DNA of 64,000 bases, from the NCBI GenBank assembly GCA_050084985.1, contig JBITNC010000001.1, forward strand, positions 39,122,001 to 39,186,000, given 5' to 3'. Origin of the DNA: Nageia nagi. Lineage: Eukaryota; Pinophyta. Both the position numbers and the translations under genes were made by a program. Shown piece by piece: positions 1-11,696 of this stretch (positions are counted from its first letter, which is position 1; the number at the start of each line of letters is the position of its first letter). Under the pieces are notes generated by a model. The model searched no databases and was not told the origin of the DNA. It was given only the letters and a program-made list of their open reading frames with translations.

Positions 1-2096
1 GAGATCAAATATGTGTATTTGGAAAAGCTATGTCTAGCAGTAGTATTTGCAATCAAAAAATTAAGACATTATATGCTAAACCATACCACATATGTAATTA
101 CTAAATTTGATCCTTTGAAATACATGATGAATAAAACTTATCAAAATGTAAGAACATATAAATGGATCATGCATCTAACTAAATTTGACTTACTTTTCAT
201 AAGTCAAAAATTAATTAAAGGGAAAGTTATCATTAATTACCTTGCTAAGGCACCATTATCCAATGAGAATCCACTCATCATAGAAATACTAGATGAACAT
301 GTATTTCAATTAGATGAAATGGAAATTATCATAGAATCTAAAGAAAATTGGGATATGGTAATATATTTTGATGGGTCGAGATGCAAGTAAAGTGGGGGTG
401 CCGATGTTATTTTTGTTACACCCCAAGGAGTTCCCATACCCTATTCATCTAAAATTAATTTTTATTGTACAAATAATAATGCTAAGTACAAATCCTTAAT
501 CCTAGATATTAAAATTACTATAAAATTAAAACTAAAAAGGGTAAAATTCATTAGTGATTCATTGTTAATCGTAAATCATGTCAAAGAGATATTCCAATGT
601 AAGGAACCTTTGATGCAAAAATATAAGAGATTAGCAAAAAAATCTTTTATTATCTTTTGAAAAATATGATTTAGAAGTAGTAGTGTGATCAACTAATAGG
701 TTTGCTGATGCTATGGCTTCAATCAGGTCTTTAATGCTCACAAACCTTGATTAAAAAATAATCCCTATTGAAATTGTTCAAATCATTCAATCCTTAATAG
801 AATCAGGTGAAGTTGAACATTTAGTCTTAGACATTGCAATAGAAGACAAAATTTTATGGCATACACAATTGTTCAAATTCTTGAGAGATGGGGTATTACC
901 TAAAGACTTGACAAAATCATCTCAAAAAGCTTTTCACTTTTGTATGATACGAGATATCTTATATAGTAGGGTTTTAACATAATATTGCTTAGATATTTCG
1001 AGTGGGTAGATTCACAAATTGCTATTTCATGTGCACATGATAGAATTTGTGGAGAACATTTTAGTGGCTTTGCAATCACAAAATGATTAATTCATAGGGG
1101 ATATTACTAGTCTACTATGGAATGTGATTGCATGAAATACATTAAAAAAATGTGTTAAATGTCAACAACATGCAAATCTATTTAATCAACCCTCACATAT
1201 ATTATAACCCATGCAATCATTATGGCCATTCTTAACATGGGCATTATATTTAATAGGTAAAATCTCTCCTATTTCCTCAAGAGGTCATAAGTTTATAATA
1301 AATGCTATAGAATATTACAAAATGGGTAGAAGCTATTCCAATGATTTCAATGAAAGGGCCAAAGATAGCAGAATTCATATAGAACCATATAATATGTCAT
1401 TTTGGAATTCCAAACGAAATTATCACTAATAATGGGAAGAACTTCAAAAATAAGGAAGTTTAGGATTTATGTAAAGGATATCATATCCATTTAAGTTTCT
1501 CAACTACTTATTATCCTCATGGGAATGGTCAAGTTAAAATCACAAACAAAACTATTTGTAGCATTCTATTAAAAATTGATGATGACTCCCACTAAGATTG
1601 GCATGAAATAATTCCACATGCCTTGTGGGCCTATCGAACTAGTATTCAAAGTCCTATTGGGGCAATCCTTTTTTCCTTAGTTTATGGGGCCAAAGAAGTA
1701 TTACCCTTAGAAATAAAAATTCCTTCTTTATGAATTACATCACAAGATTATATCAATGATGAAGTGGTTCATCAAACAAGATTAGATCAATTACTACTTC
1801 TAGATAAAATAAGAGTTAATGTATTGGAACATTTGCATACTTATCAAAATCATATTAAAAGAACCTTTGATAAAAAAGTTAAAGCTCACAAATTTAACAT
1901 AGGAGATTTGGTTTAAAAAGAAAACTAGCAAACTTCTTGAATTGAATGATAGCTCTATGACAAGTTTGGTCCTAAATGATTAGGTCTTTACATGATTAAA
2001 AGAAAATTTCAATCTAGGGCTTATCATTTAGTTGATATGGAAGGTAACAAAGAGCATGAACCTATAAATATAATGCATCTTTGACCTATCTATAGT
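1..2096 (+). pseudogene. Ty3/gypsy pol 3' part: RNase H, second RNase H, integrase (degenerate)
   Basis: Seen: the plus strand encodes the end of a gypsy RT-RNase H (motif LRHYMLNHTTYV near 67-100). An in-frame stop at 388 leads into a second, archaeal-type RNase H (YFDGS near 366, TPQGVPIPYSSK, then SDSLLIVNH near 553). An integrase follows, with an HHCC finger (HDRICGEHF, then CVKCQ near 1160) and a DDE core broken by stops and shifts up to about 2,090. The second RNase H core reads NNAKY where the family has Glu. The integrase second Asp reads Asn (TNNGKNF) and its Glu reads Lys (GQVKITNK). Known: a dual RNase H is typical of the plant Tat lineage. Inferred: a dead Tat-like copy whose 5' part lies left of the window. 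It may belong to the same element as the 3' LTR at 30,289, but this cannot be proven here. Confidence 0.85.
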
Positions 2097-4543
2097 TAAT
2101 ACACTTTTTTAATTAAAAGTTGTATATATTGTAAATAAGCTTTCTTCAGTTAAAAAATCAATAAAAATATTTTTCTTAATGACTTATAAATATTTAATAT
2201 ATTTGAAATAGAAAATGTTGTCAAAAAAGAGTAAAAGTGTCCACCAAATTACTAATCAAAGAGGTATTCAAAAAAGATATTGGTTTGAGAAACCAAGATA
2301 TTTGGGAGATAGTGTTATCACAAAATTATCTATAGATACTTCCCTTAGAAATAAAAATATCCTCCATTTACCTATAAATTTACAAAGAATCATATCCTTA
2401 AACTTATTTCCAAAAGATACCAAGGATGGGAGGTAAATGTTTGTGGAGATAACTTGGAGATTTATGTGGATAAAGCAATATACAACTTGAGTCATGCACA
2501 TTATTTTGTGCAAGTCTGCATGGTAAACTTGTTGTGCTAATATTGACCTACATCATCCCCCAAGAACATAATTAATTTCCATTTCCATAATTGGATCTAT
2601 AATATAGTAATTAATACTTATCTAAATGAAGATTTTCTATTTACATGAGTAGACCAGATGATAAGAGATCTGCATTATAATAAAATTATCTATGATTTTT
2701 ACATAGTATTCATCCATAAGCCTCAATGATCAATTAGATGTGTGCAAAATATTGACCAATGATTCTCTTAAATTAGGTCAAGTTTTCTCCATATTCCCCC
2801 TTGTAACATTCAAATAAGGGCTATGATATCAACAAAGCTAGAAATTAATTAAAAAAACATAGTTTAATTTTGTAGAATGTGATTTCATTGATAAATACCT
2901 AAAAGATCAATATATTCAAGCATTGAGAAAGACCTCTTACACTGAGATAGCCCACTTCTTCACTTTACCAATGAGGAACCAATGTTTAGGACTTAAAAGT
3001 CGGTGGACTTAGCACAACTATTGAGTTAGAAGCAAAGGATATGTGGATGTAAGATTAATACCTAACTAATTGGATCCATTTATTCTACTTACATTGGCCT
3101 TATGAGAGACCTATAATTTTGATAAATTACATTGATCATATGAATTTTTGATGTTATAAAATGTTAATTTCAGTAATTGAGGTCATTAATGATTTGGTGT
3201 TGGACTATAATACCTGTTTAATTTTACATAATGAAATCATATATGATTATAGTTTATTATTTAGCAAAAAATATTGTGTAAATAACCCAATTAATATAAA
3301 ACTAAGGTTTCAAACGACCTTAGAATGCTTTAACCAAATAAAGAGTAAGGTTGTAGTCAAATTAGAAAAAAATGAGTATGTCTAGTAACTCACGAAGAGT
3401 GTGATCTCCCTCGCATCTTTAATTCCCCCTCAATATTCATAAACCTTAGGGATTCCATCCTACCTTCCACTTATTGATAATGGTGAAGCCCTAACATCAT
3501 TAGCCAATGCAAAATGCATCATTAAGAAATTCAAGCATCATCCACCAATCTTACCACTCATTTGGTATCTAGTTTGTTACCAATCATCCATTCTAGGATC
3601 AAGACCTACTCATAGTTAAACCTCTATACTTTTATTGCTTAGGTTATAAAGGTTGGGTTATCCATAGAAAGCAAGGGAACCATTATCATTGGGGAGTTTT
3701 AAAAAGTTTTGTCTTAAATAATAATAATAATAATTAAGTAAATAAAAAGTACTAGCATTAAGAATATATGTAAATAATTAGGAAAATTATTAATAAATAT
3801 TTTCTTATAAAATTCAAATGTGTATGTATATATCTATCTTTAAAAACTTTATATAATTTCTAAAAAATGCTTTTATATGAAACTATAGGTAGTTAATTGT
3901 ATTTCACAAAAATAGGCATCATGATTCACACACATTATTTCAACCTTATCATTAGTCAATAGGAGGGATACTCATGTTATGATCCTCCCATCCCATGGGA
4001 TTTTTCATCCCTTATCATTTCCTAATCACCTTGTATTATTCCTAGTTAACCCTTAGCGGATCCTATCCAAAACCTAAAGTTAGAGGAGGATTAGTTTAAT
4101 CAATTACTTAAGGGTATCTACCATCAAATTCTATCTATGATAGCTTTGTCCTCTACCCTAGATAGGTCTAAACATGCTATAATATTCTAAGGAATTCTAA
4201 CTGAATGGAGATTTACATTGATCATTAGCCTTATTGGGGATATTGTGTGATATATGACATCCTTAACAAAGAGTTCCTACAAAAACTCATACGTATGATC
4301 TCCAAACTTGATTTTATTTGTAGAATTAGGATTAATGCTCTTATCACTCCTTTAGCAGTCTAATTTGTTAGATACTTTGGACCTTATCTTCTACATCTTG
4401 AAGAAGACTTTTTTGATGATGTCACCATAGCTCATCTCCTATCTATAAACTTATGGTGTTGGGACTTCATGTTGTCTATGTCCATCATTCATGACCCCCC
4501 ATAATGGTTCATTAATCATACCATCTGTACTTACTATCACTTC
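2097..4543. other. AT-rich stretch without a recognisable gene
   Basis: Short open frames such as 2215-2436 and 3161-3385 match no family I recognise and have no supporting motif. A short (taa)n-like run lies near 3720-3735. By position it could be the 3' untranslated part of the gypsy element to the left, which is inference only. Confidence 0.5.
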
Positions 4544-4548
4544 CATCT
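4544..4548. other. Probable target-site duplication of element G1 (left copy, catct)
   Basis: The bases catct sit immediately left of the TG that starts the left LTR. The right LTR end at 24,909 is followed by catcc (24,910-24,914). The match is 4 of 5, so this is a decayed duplication at best. Confidence 0.5.
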
Positions 4549-6479
4549 TGTTGATTAGTATAGCATAACCTCAAGGGTTTGGTCTAGTCATGTTCTCCAC
4601 TACCCATATAGTAGGTTTCTTGAAAGAATAGAAGGTGGTGGTTTTGAGCTCGTATTGATTTTTTACTCAATCTTCAATTTATAGGATGGTTCATATCTAT
4701 ATTTAAGGTCAAAAGTAATAAAAAAGGAATAAAAATATGAAGAGTTATAGGAAAGAGATAAATAAATAAACTACTAAAATAAGAAATTTACAACTCAAGC
4801 ATTGTAACACAAGTAGTAATCCATAGTAAAGATTAATAATAATTAACTATCTCACACCTGGGGTCTCACAATCATAATAAATAGCCATAATTTGGAGAAA
4901 ACATTTCATACATAACATTCACAAAAGCAATAAGAGCCACTTTATTGCAAAAGGTCAATGCATTATCTATTTGTATTATCTTATGTGAATAGCTCTTATA
5001 GATTTGGGCAAATTTGATAAAATGTCCAACCTTTTTTATTTCTAAAAGCTAGCTATTTATAAAACTTTCCTCCCTCCTTGGGTTGTTGGGTCTCATTAAT
5101 ATACATTATTACTAACATTGAATGAAATAACTAAAACAACTCTATTTACATAAATGTTGCAACTATGCTAGATTATATAGTGAACAAGTACTAATCAACA
5201 TAACTATCTGGGAATTTGAAATTTCTAGTCAACCATGTCTAGAGAGCTGCAATCTTTCTAACATGTTGTTGACTGCTCCTTCTTTGGCCCTATAGCTAAT
5301 TGAATATAACACTATAGCTGATTGAAGATAGCACTGTAGCTAATGAGTAGTTATTTTATTGCATAATTATTGGTATAATTTGGTATTATGCTTTATCAGT
5401 TGCTATCTACTTCTCTATAATCTTTATGATCTCTACTATGGGTGTTTGTAATTAGAGTAATGGTGGTTGATAAACATTATGTTTGCTTGGTTCAAGAAGA
5501 ATTACCACTATTATGTGGAAATGAGTTAATGTTGACACATTAATAGGGCCTTGAGGTTCAAACACTTAAGATAAAGTGGACCTGGGTGTTCTTTCTCATG
5601 CATTACTCTTACACTTGCTTGGCAGGCTCTATGTTCTTCTTCCAAGCTCTATCGATGATCTAGTTCTTTTGAGACCTACTAATTTTAGCTAAAAAACATG
5701 ATGCAATCTCTTAGGATCAATGAGCATTATTGATATTCTAATTTCTTTAATAGCATTAATTTTCACTAAAAAATGTGACATCATCTCCCAAAATCCTCAG
5801 ACTCTTGATGTTCTTCAAAAATTTGCACCTGCCATTACTTGTTTTGAGACCCATTGATTTTCATCAAAAAATGTGATGTCATCTCCCACAATCCTTAGGT
5901 TCTATTGATTTTCTTCAAAAATCTACACCCACCATTACTTTTTTCAATACCTACTAATTTTCACCAAAAAATGTGATGTTATATCCTAAAATCCTTGGGC
6001 TCTATTGGTTTTCTTCAAAAGTTAAACTTTGAATGTGTACAAGTTTTGAACATTTGTGCCAACAATTCCTAGAGACTTTAAGGTATTAAATATAATTTTA
6101 AGAAACCTTTACATACATGACTCTTGGGTATATTGAAGAAGATAACATGACTCCTAGGCACTCTTAACTCTCAATCACTAAAGAATTAAAAAATGTAGAA
6201 TTGACATAACTCTTATTGACATAACTCTCAGGTATCCTTATTCACATAATTCTTGGTACTAAAAAAAATGACTTCTGACATCTTAAGGAAAACAAATGAG
6301 AAGAGGAGGGATTTAGAATGAAATAATACAAAATTTTACAATTCATGAAGACTTTAAAAGAATAATGTTCCCCCAAGCACTCTTATATACATAACTCCCA
6401 GGCAGTAAAGAATGAAATAATGAAGAATGAAAAATAATAGAATTACCCCAATTTTTGAGTATCATTTTGAAGGAATACA
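4549..6479 (-). repeat. 3' LTR of G1 (about 1.93 kb)
   Basis: It aligns throughout with 50604-52493, and its right three quarters align with 23505-24909. On the minus strand it starts TGTATTCC (right end, 6479). The left end is TGTTGATT at 4549, the point where similarity to the H copy stops. An alternative left edge about 14 bp further right was considered because the H copy reads TGTATTC there. The LTR contains a roughly 100-bp tandem repeat at 5753-6020. Confidence 0.8.
5753..6020. repeat. About 100-bp tandem repeat inside the G1 LTR (nearly 3 units)
   Basis: Units begin at about 5753, 5849 and 5948. Each holds a block like tttcaccaaaaaatgtga, a catctcccaaaatcc block and a ttcttcaaaaat block. 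The same array is present in the other two LTR copies of the family (24122-24400 and 51703-51960). Confidence 0.8.
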
Positions 6480-6989
6480 ATATTTTGGTGGCTCTTTAGG
6501 GTCTCTACCTACTATAAAATAGAACCCTTTATTTTTTGATCCTAATGGATTGCCCAGAAGTGGGCCTAGTTGCAATCTCAATTGCTAACATCATGTTTGG
6601 TGGGAGAAATTGTTGCATCCTTTTATTTAGATCACTTAGATCTTTATAATTAGCTTATGATAGGATGGGGATGCTTTAATATTCTCTATGTCTACTCTAA
6701 AACCTTCCAAGACACTATTCAACCTTCCAACATGTAAAACTTTTATAATGACTTCCTGAGCCAACTCATTTATTTATTGTAGATCTAAGATTTGTGTCTC
6801 AAAGAAAGATTGTTCTAAGAATTGAATGGTATTGGCTACCTAATTGGTAGCACTACCCTATACATTTTGCTCTTCCCATAATTTGGGAGCTTTTATTTCA
6901 ATTAAAGAATTTCTTAATAAATTCTAGCTCTATTATGAGCTAGTGTTTATTAATATCTATGTTAAATACTAAACTTTGGAGTTCACAAA
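6480..6989 (-). other. Short 3' untranslated stretch of G1 between the extra ORF and the 3' LTR
   Basis: It aligns with 52494-52969 of copy H over shared blocks such as ctttagggtctctacct. No convincing ORF is present. The minus-strand sequence just before the LTR is purine-rich in copy H but weak here, so the polypurine tract cannot be fixed. Confidence 0.55.
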
Positions 6990-9236
6990 TTTCTTGGATC
7001 CTCTTCTAATATGACTATTTTGGCTTGGAGGAGACTATTGTGAACCCTTTTTAGTTAAAATTATCAATTGGACCTGCATCCTTTCCAAAATTACTCTAGG
7101 TATATCCAAAGCTAGCTTATGAAGAACATTTTGAGCATGCAATTATTTAATGGCCTATATAGCTTCTTCCTTGAGGAGATGCAAGTGAGATAATGTTATC
7201 ATTCTATTAGCAACTTGCTCTACCAAGGATTTCTTGAAGTTCTTCATTAGTAGTAACAATTTTGTATTATCATATGATAAAACTTTATTTAATGTGCTAA
7301 TATCTTGACCTCAACTTGTTTAATCTTCTAAGCATCGATGACTACAACTTGAACTTTAAGCTCTTCTATCATTTGATTTGTTGTATCTAGCTTGGTTCTC
7401 TATGTTGCCATGCTATTATCAAACTCTATTTTTTATTTCTCAATCCTTACAATCAATTATTTATTCTTATATTGCAACCTAGCTACCATTTTATCTTTAA
7501 GGGAGCAATCTTTCTTATACTGATCAATTTTTTTATTTAATTTCTTTATTTTAGTCTCCAGTACTTGAAGACTTTTACTAGCTACCATTGAAGTATTTAC
7601 AAGAAACTTGAATTGGTCAATAGTTGATGCACTCTACATATTTACATCTATTACTACCATGGGAGTAAAATCTAACTACCCTTCTTTGAAAGGCATCTAT
7701 GTAATTTTCATATCTCTCGTCTCTATTACTTTACTCAAAATCCTTGACTATTACTCAGAGAGCATAGGAGATTTATTAATAAAGGTTGTCCAATCAATGG
7801 GCTCTACAATTTGTGTAGAAAAAATTGATTTTATTTTCTCTTTCAAGGCTATAGAAATAAAAGAATGAGTAGAAATAATTCCACTTGTAATAGGTGTTTT
7901 AATTTGTTGAATTGGTTGGAACTACCAAGGAGGTGTCAACGATTGGACCTCTAGTTTAGGTTTAGCTTCTTCCATGGCCTCACCTTGTTCTTCAAGCTTA
8001 TACATTGGGCCAGAGTCCTTCTTTTTTTTGAATTCATCATCATCTCTTGATCCTCCTCTGGGTGTAGCTACTACTAATCCATTGGCTTAAAGCACATCTC
8101 CTCTGCTTTATGGAATTTGCCTTTGTCCCTCTTTCAAGGTTTCTATTTGTTCTTATTTTTAAGCTTATTTTACAGCACTAGTATCTATATCCTTAGGCTC
8201 TTTGAGCTCTTATATATCAAAAACTACTATTTCTTTTATTACCACCTTTAAAACTTCTTCTATTTCCTTTATAGACAAAGGTACAATCATTTGTGACTAT
8301 GACCTTACTGTAATCGATCAAGGCTTTTTTACAGGCATTTATTCCTTCTCCAATATCTACTATCTTTGAGCAAGGGTTTGAAATTTCTATTTTTTTTAGG
8401 ATAAGGTTAATGAGAAGGAGTGGTGGTATCTAAAGGGTTTTGTTCTCCCTTATTTATAGTCTAAACCATGTTAGATGATTCTCCTATTTACACTATCCTT
8501 GCCTCTATAGAAGTTTTCCCATAAAAATGAGGAGGAAGAGGCTATCTCAAATCTAGTAGAGGATCCTTGGAATACTTTGCCTACCAGTATTTATCATATT
8601 TGAATTTTTCAAATAATTCACTCTCAATATGGTGAATTTTTGTGGTATACTCAAATCTAAATCTTTTAAAATAATAAATTTTATTGGTAACCCACCTAAG
8701 ATATGCTAATTGGGTGAGGACCTTTGGGTTAAGGACAAAATATTGCCTCTTATTTTTCTAATTTCTATATTTTCTTATTCCTTTCAGGGCCATCCAAGCC
8801 TTATTTAGGGGTATAAATTCTCAATCAAGGTACATTTCTACTTCTTGCTAAGTTTTATTTACATTATATTCTATATGAGGCCTACTATCATGGATAAATG
8901 CTAGATATTTTTTGTTTGACCTTATTATTTGTGTTATCTCTTTTGATGGGTCATACATCCATGCAAATTTCACCATATCTAATTTAAGATTTTGTACAAT
9001 GAATTAGGCTATACTATCTTTACATCCTATTTCTAATAGAGTAAAATTCTTAGTAGAAGTTGATATATCTATAATAGACTTAAATTTACCCCTAGACCCA
9101 TATTTACTCTCTATGGTACAAATCTATCTACCCATCTCTATTGAATACAACTGGGGGGTAACATATTTAGGTAAAAAGAAGGGTTTCTCAAAATACCCAT
9201 ATCTAATTATTATGGTGTAGTTTCTTAAGAAGTACT
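6990..9236 (-). pseudogene. Extra ORF of G1, distal (C-terminal) part; unrecognised protein with a coiled-coil-like segment
   Basis: Seen: reading the minus strand from 9,231 downward, a frame with scattered stops encodes RYGYFEKPFFLPKYVTPQ, GCKDSIA and MYDPSKEITQIIRSN. An acidic and lysine-rich linker follows near 8,020-8,060. A heptad-rich stretch comes next at about 7,600-7,440 (LETKIKKLNKKIDQYKKD). The tail ends near 6,990. The same protein is read from 55,240 to 52,970 in copy H, so it was a real coding sequence. Copia A splits the gene at 9,232. I recognise no enzymatic motif, zinc knuckle or transmembrane segment. By position (after integrase, before the 3' LTR, sense orientation) it is comparable to the extra or env-like ORFs known in some plant gypsy elements, but no sequence feature shown here makes it an envelope protein. 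Confidence 0.75.
9232..9236. other. Target-site duplication of copia A, left copy (gtact)
   Basis: gtact directly precedes the 5' LTR and is repeated exactly at 14318-14322 after the 3' LTR. The flanks joined across it match the uninterrupted copy H near 55,236 (aagtactaatcat). Confidence 0.95.
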
Positions 9237-9771
9237 TGTTAGAAAATGGAGACTACAACTGGCTAGAAAATAGAGAGCAGTTTCTTTCTCGTTTTTCAGT
9301 TGCTAAGAAGCCATGACACCTGGTTATTAGTTATAGAAGGGTTGGGGGTTACCTAACAACCTTCCTGATCCAACTTGGGTTTAAGTTGGGTTAGTTTGTA
9401 CCTATAAATAAGAGGCTTGAGTTGAGGCATGTAGTATTGTAGTTTTGACAGCAATTGTGAAGTAGATTGTGATTATTGAGAGAGAGATTGTAGTGAGGTT
9501 TTGTTGTAACTCCAAAGTGAAGATTGTAGCAAGGTTATGCTGCTGGTTTGTTTCTTGAAGGACTTTGAAGAATGATATGCAAAAGGGTTGAAAGCTTCTC
9601 CATGGATGTAGCCTACATTGGGTGAACCACGTTATCTCTTGTGTCTCTCTTTGTGTGATTGACATTCATGGTTATTTGATTTCAGTAGTATGCTTTGAAT
9701 GTTGTTTCTTTTGCTAAGGAGTAAGAGAATTATTGATGCTCTTGCTTATATAAACTTATTAAATCCTAACA
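9237..9771 (+). repeat. 5' LTR of copia A (535 bp)
   Basis: It starts TGTTAG and ends CTAACA, a perfect 6-bp terminal inverted repeat. It matches 13783-14317 end to end with about 15 differences, including a tag/tat change at the start and the final CA, which is CG in the 3' copy. Confidence 0.97.
9403..9410 (+). promoter_or_regulatory. TATA box in the copia A LTR
   Basis: TATAAATA lies about 166 bp into the LTR, after a directly repeated cttgggttt-like block. The same box is at 13949-13956 in the 3' LTR. It fits the U3 promoter of a copia LTR; the transcription start was not determined. Confidence 0.7.
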
Positions 9772-9773
9772 AG

Positions 9774-9785
9774 TGGTATCAGAGC
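9774..9785 (+). other. Primer-binding site of copia A (initiator Met tRNA)
   Basis: tggtatcagagc begins two bases after the 5' LTR end. It is the usual complement to the 3' end of plant initiator methionine tRNA used by copia elements. Confidence 0.95.
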
Positions 9786-9849
9786 TTGTTGTTGTGTTGG
9801 GATTTTGTTGGTGAATCTTGTGTGTAGATTGGAAACCAGGAAGAGCACT

Positions 9850-10700
9850 ATGGCAGAAGAAGGGAGGCTGAAGGTGGAAAGATTTAATGGGCAAGGTTTT
9901 CAATTTTAGAAAATGCAAATGGAAGACTACCTCTACCAAAAGGATCTCTATCAACCTCTAGAAGATAAGAGTAAGAAACCCACTTCTATGAGTGATGAAG
10001 AATGGAACTTGTTGGATAGAAAGGCTTTGGGAGCTGTAAGACTTTGTTTAAGTTCTAGTGTAGCTTTCAATATTTCCAATGAAAAAACTACTAAAGGTGT
10101 AATGGATAAGCTTGCTAAAATGTATGAAAAACCATCTGCCTCAAACAAAGTATACTTAATGAAGAAATTGTTTAACATGAAGATGAATGAAGGTAGTTCA
10201 GTTCAGGACCATGTTAATGAATTCAACACAATCACAAATCAATTAACTTCAGTAAGTTTAGAAATTGAAGATGAAGTAAGGGCTTTGTTAATTCTATGTT
10301 CACTTCTGGATAGTTGGAATAGCTTTGTTATGGCTGTTAGTAATTCTTCTTCTAATGCAAAATTGATCTTTGATAAAGTTTTTGGAACAATTCTAAGTGA
10401 GGACATGAGGAGAAAGTCCATGGGAGAATGCTCCAATGCTGCTCTCACAATAGAGGCAAGAGGAAGATCAAAGGAAAGAAGGAGAAGCAAGTCAAGAAGC
10501 AAATCGCAAGGAAGGTCAAAATCAAAAGGTAAAACTAAATTGGAATTTTGGCATTGTGGTAAAAAGGGTCACATTAAAAGGGATTGTTGGAATAGAAAAG
10601 GAAAAGAAAGTGAAACTAGTAATTATAATAATGAAAGCACAAGTAACCAAGAGGCAAATATTGTTGGTGAATTAATTCAAGATGCTTTAATCATGTCTAA
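9850..10700 (+). pseudogene. Copia A gag
   Basis: The structural Gag starts at the ATG at 9850 (MAEEGRLKVERFNGQGF), 64 bp after the primer site. A TAG at 9907 stands where related proteins have Trp. The frame then stays open through MQMEDYLYQKDLY, the UBN2-like core (MKKLFNMKMNEGSSVQDHV) and a basic Arg-Ser-Lys-rich tail (about 10,450-10,540). The zinc knuckle at about 10,540-10,590 reads FWHCGKKGHIKRDC. The first Cys of the CX2CX4HX4C pattern is Phe, so the finger lacks one ligand. Gag is continuous with protease, as in copia elements generally. The early stop alone would block translation. Confidence 0.92.
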
Positions 10701-11696
10701 TGAAAAGAATGATGATTATTGGGTTCTTGATTCGGGTGCTTCATATCATGCTACTCCACATAAGAACTATTTTTCAAATTACCACATGGTGACTTTGGTC
10801 AAGTATTATTAGGTAATGAACACCCATGCAAGATTGTTGGTATTGGCAATATAACAATGAAATTACCTAATGGAACAAAATGGACTCTTAATGAAGCTAG
10901 ACACATTCTGGATCTTAAAAGAAATCTTATATCAACAAGTAAATTGGATAAGGAGGGCTATGTGATGACATTCGGGGATGCTAGTTGGAAAGTAACTAAA
11001 GGTTCAATGGTATTTGCAAAGGGAAATTTGGTGGGGTCTCTTTATTTGCTCACAAATGTCTTTGATTATTCATTGAATCTTGTTTCAATAGGCAATGATA
11101 TATCACTATGGCATAATAGACTTGGACATATGAGTGAGAAAGGTATGAAAATGTTACACTCTAATGGTTCACTCCCTAATCTTAAAGAAGTTGATTTAGG
11201 ATTTTGTGAAGATTGTGTGTATGGAAAACAAAAAAGGGTTAATTTTCTTAAAGTTGGCAAAGAAAAGAAGAGTCACAAATTAGAGCTTGTTCATACGGAT
11301 GTGTGGGGTCCTGCACAGGTTTGCTCACTTGGGGGCTCATCTTATTTTGTCACTTTTATTGATGATTGTACCAGGAAGACATGGGTATACTGTATTAAAA
11401 AGAAATCTGATGTGTTTGAAACATTTAAGAGGTGGAAGGCATTGGTTGAGAATGAAACTACTTCTAAGTTGAAATATCTTAAGTCCGATAATGGTGGGGA
11501 ATTTTGCAATAATGAGTTTGATTCATTTTGTTCACACAATGGCATTAGAAGGATTAAGGTGGTTCCTAGAACTCCACAGGAAAATGGGGTTGCAGAAAGA
11601 ATGAATAGGACTATCTTGGAAAGGGCTAGAAGTATGAGGATACATGCTGGGTTTTCTTTGAATCTTTGGGCTGATGATATTGACACTACTATTTGA
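10701..11696 (+). pseudogene. Copia A protease and integrase
   Basis: The protease active site reads WVLDSGASYHAT at about 10,720-10,755 with its Asp intact. A frameshift lies near 10,785-10,790, after which the frame continues as LLGNEHPCKIVGIGN. The integrase finger has its HHCC ligands (WHNRLGHMS, then CEDCVYGK near 11,110-11,225). The DDE core is intact by residue: HTDVWGP near 11,297, SDNGGEF near 11,484, and Glu in GVAERMNRT near 11,590. A second frameshift at about 11,690 separates it from the integrase tail (INKGPSMALDGGIPEEMW). This is the only integrase core in the window with all three acidic residues. Confidence 0.93.

Noticed and set aside
6990-9236. Calling the extra ORF an envelope-like gene
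   Set aside because: Position fits, but I see no signal peptide, transmembrane segment or surface/fusion pattern, so no function is assigned.
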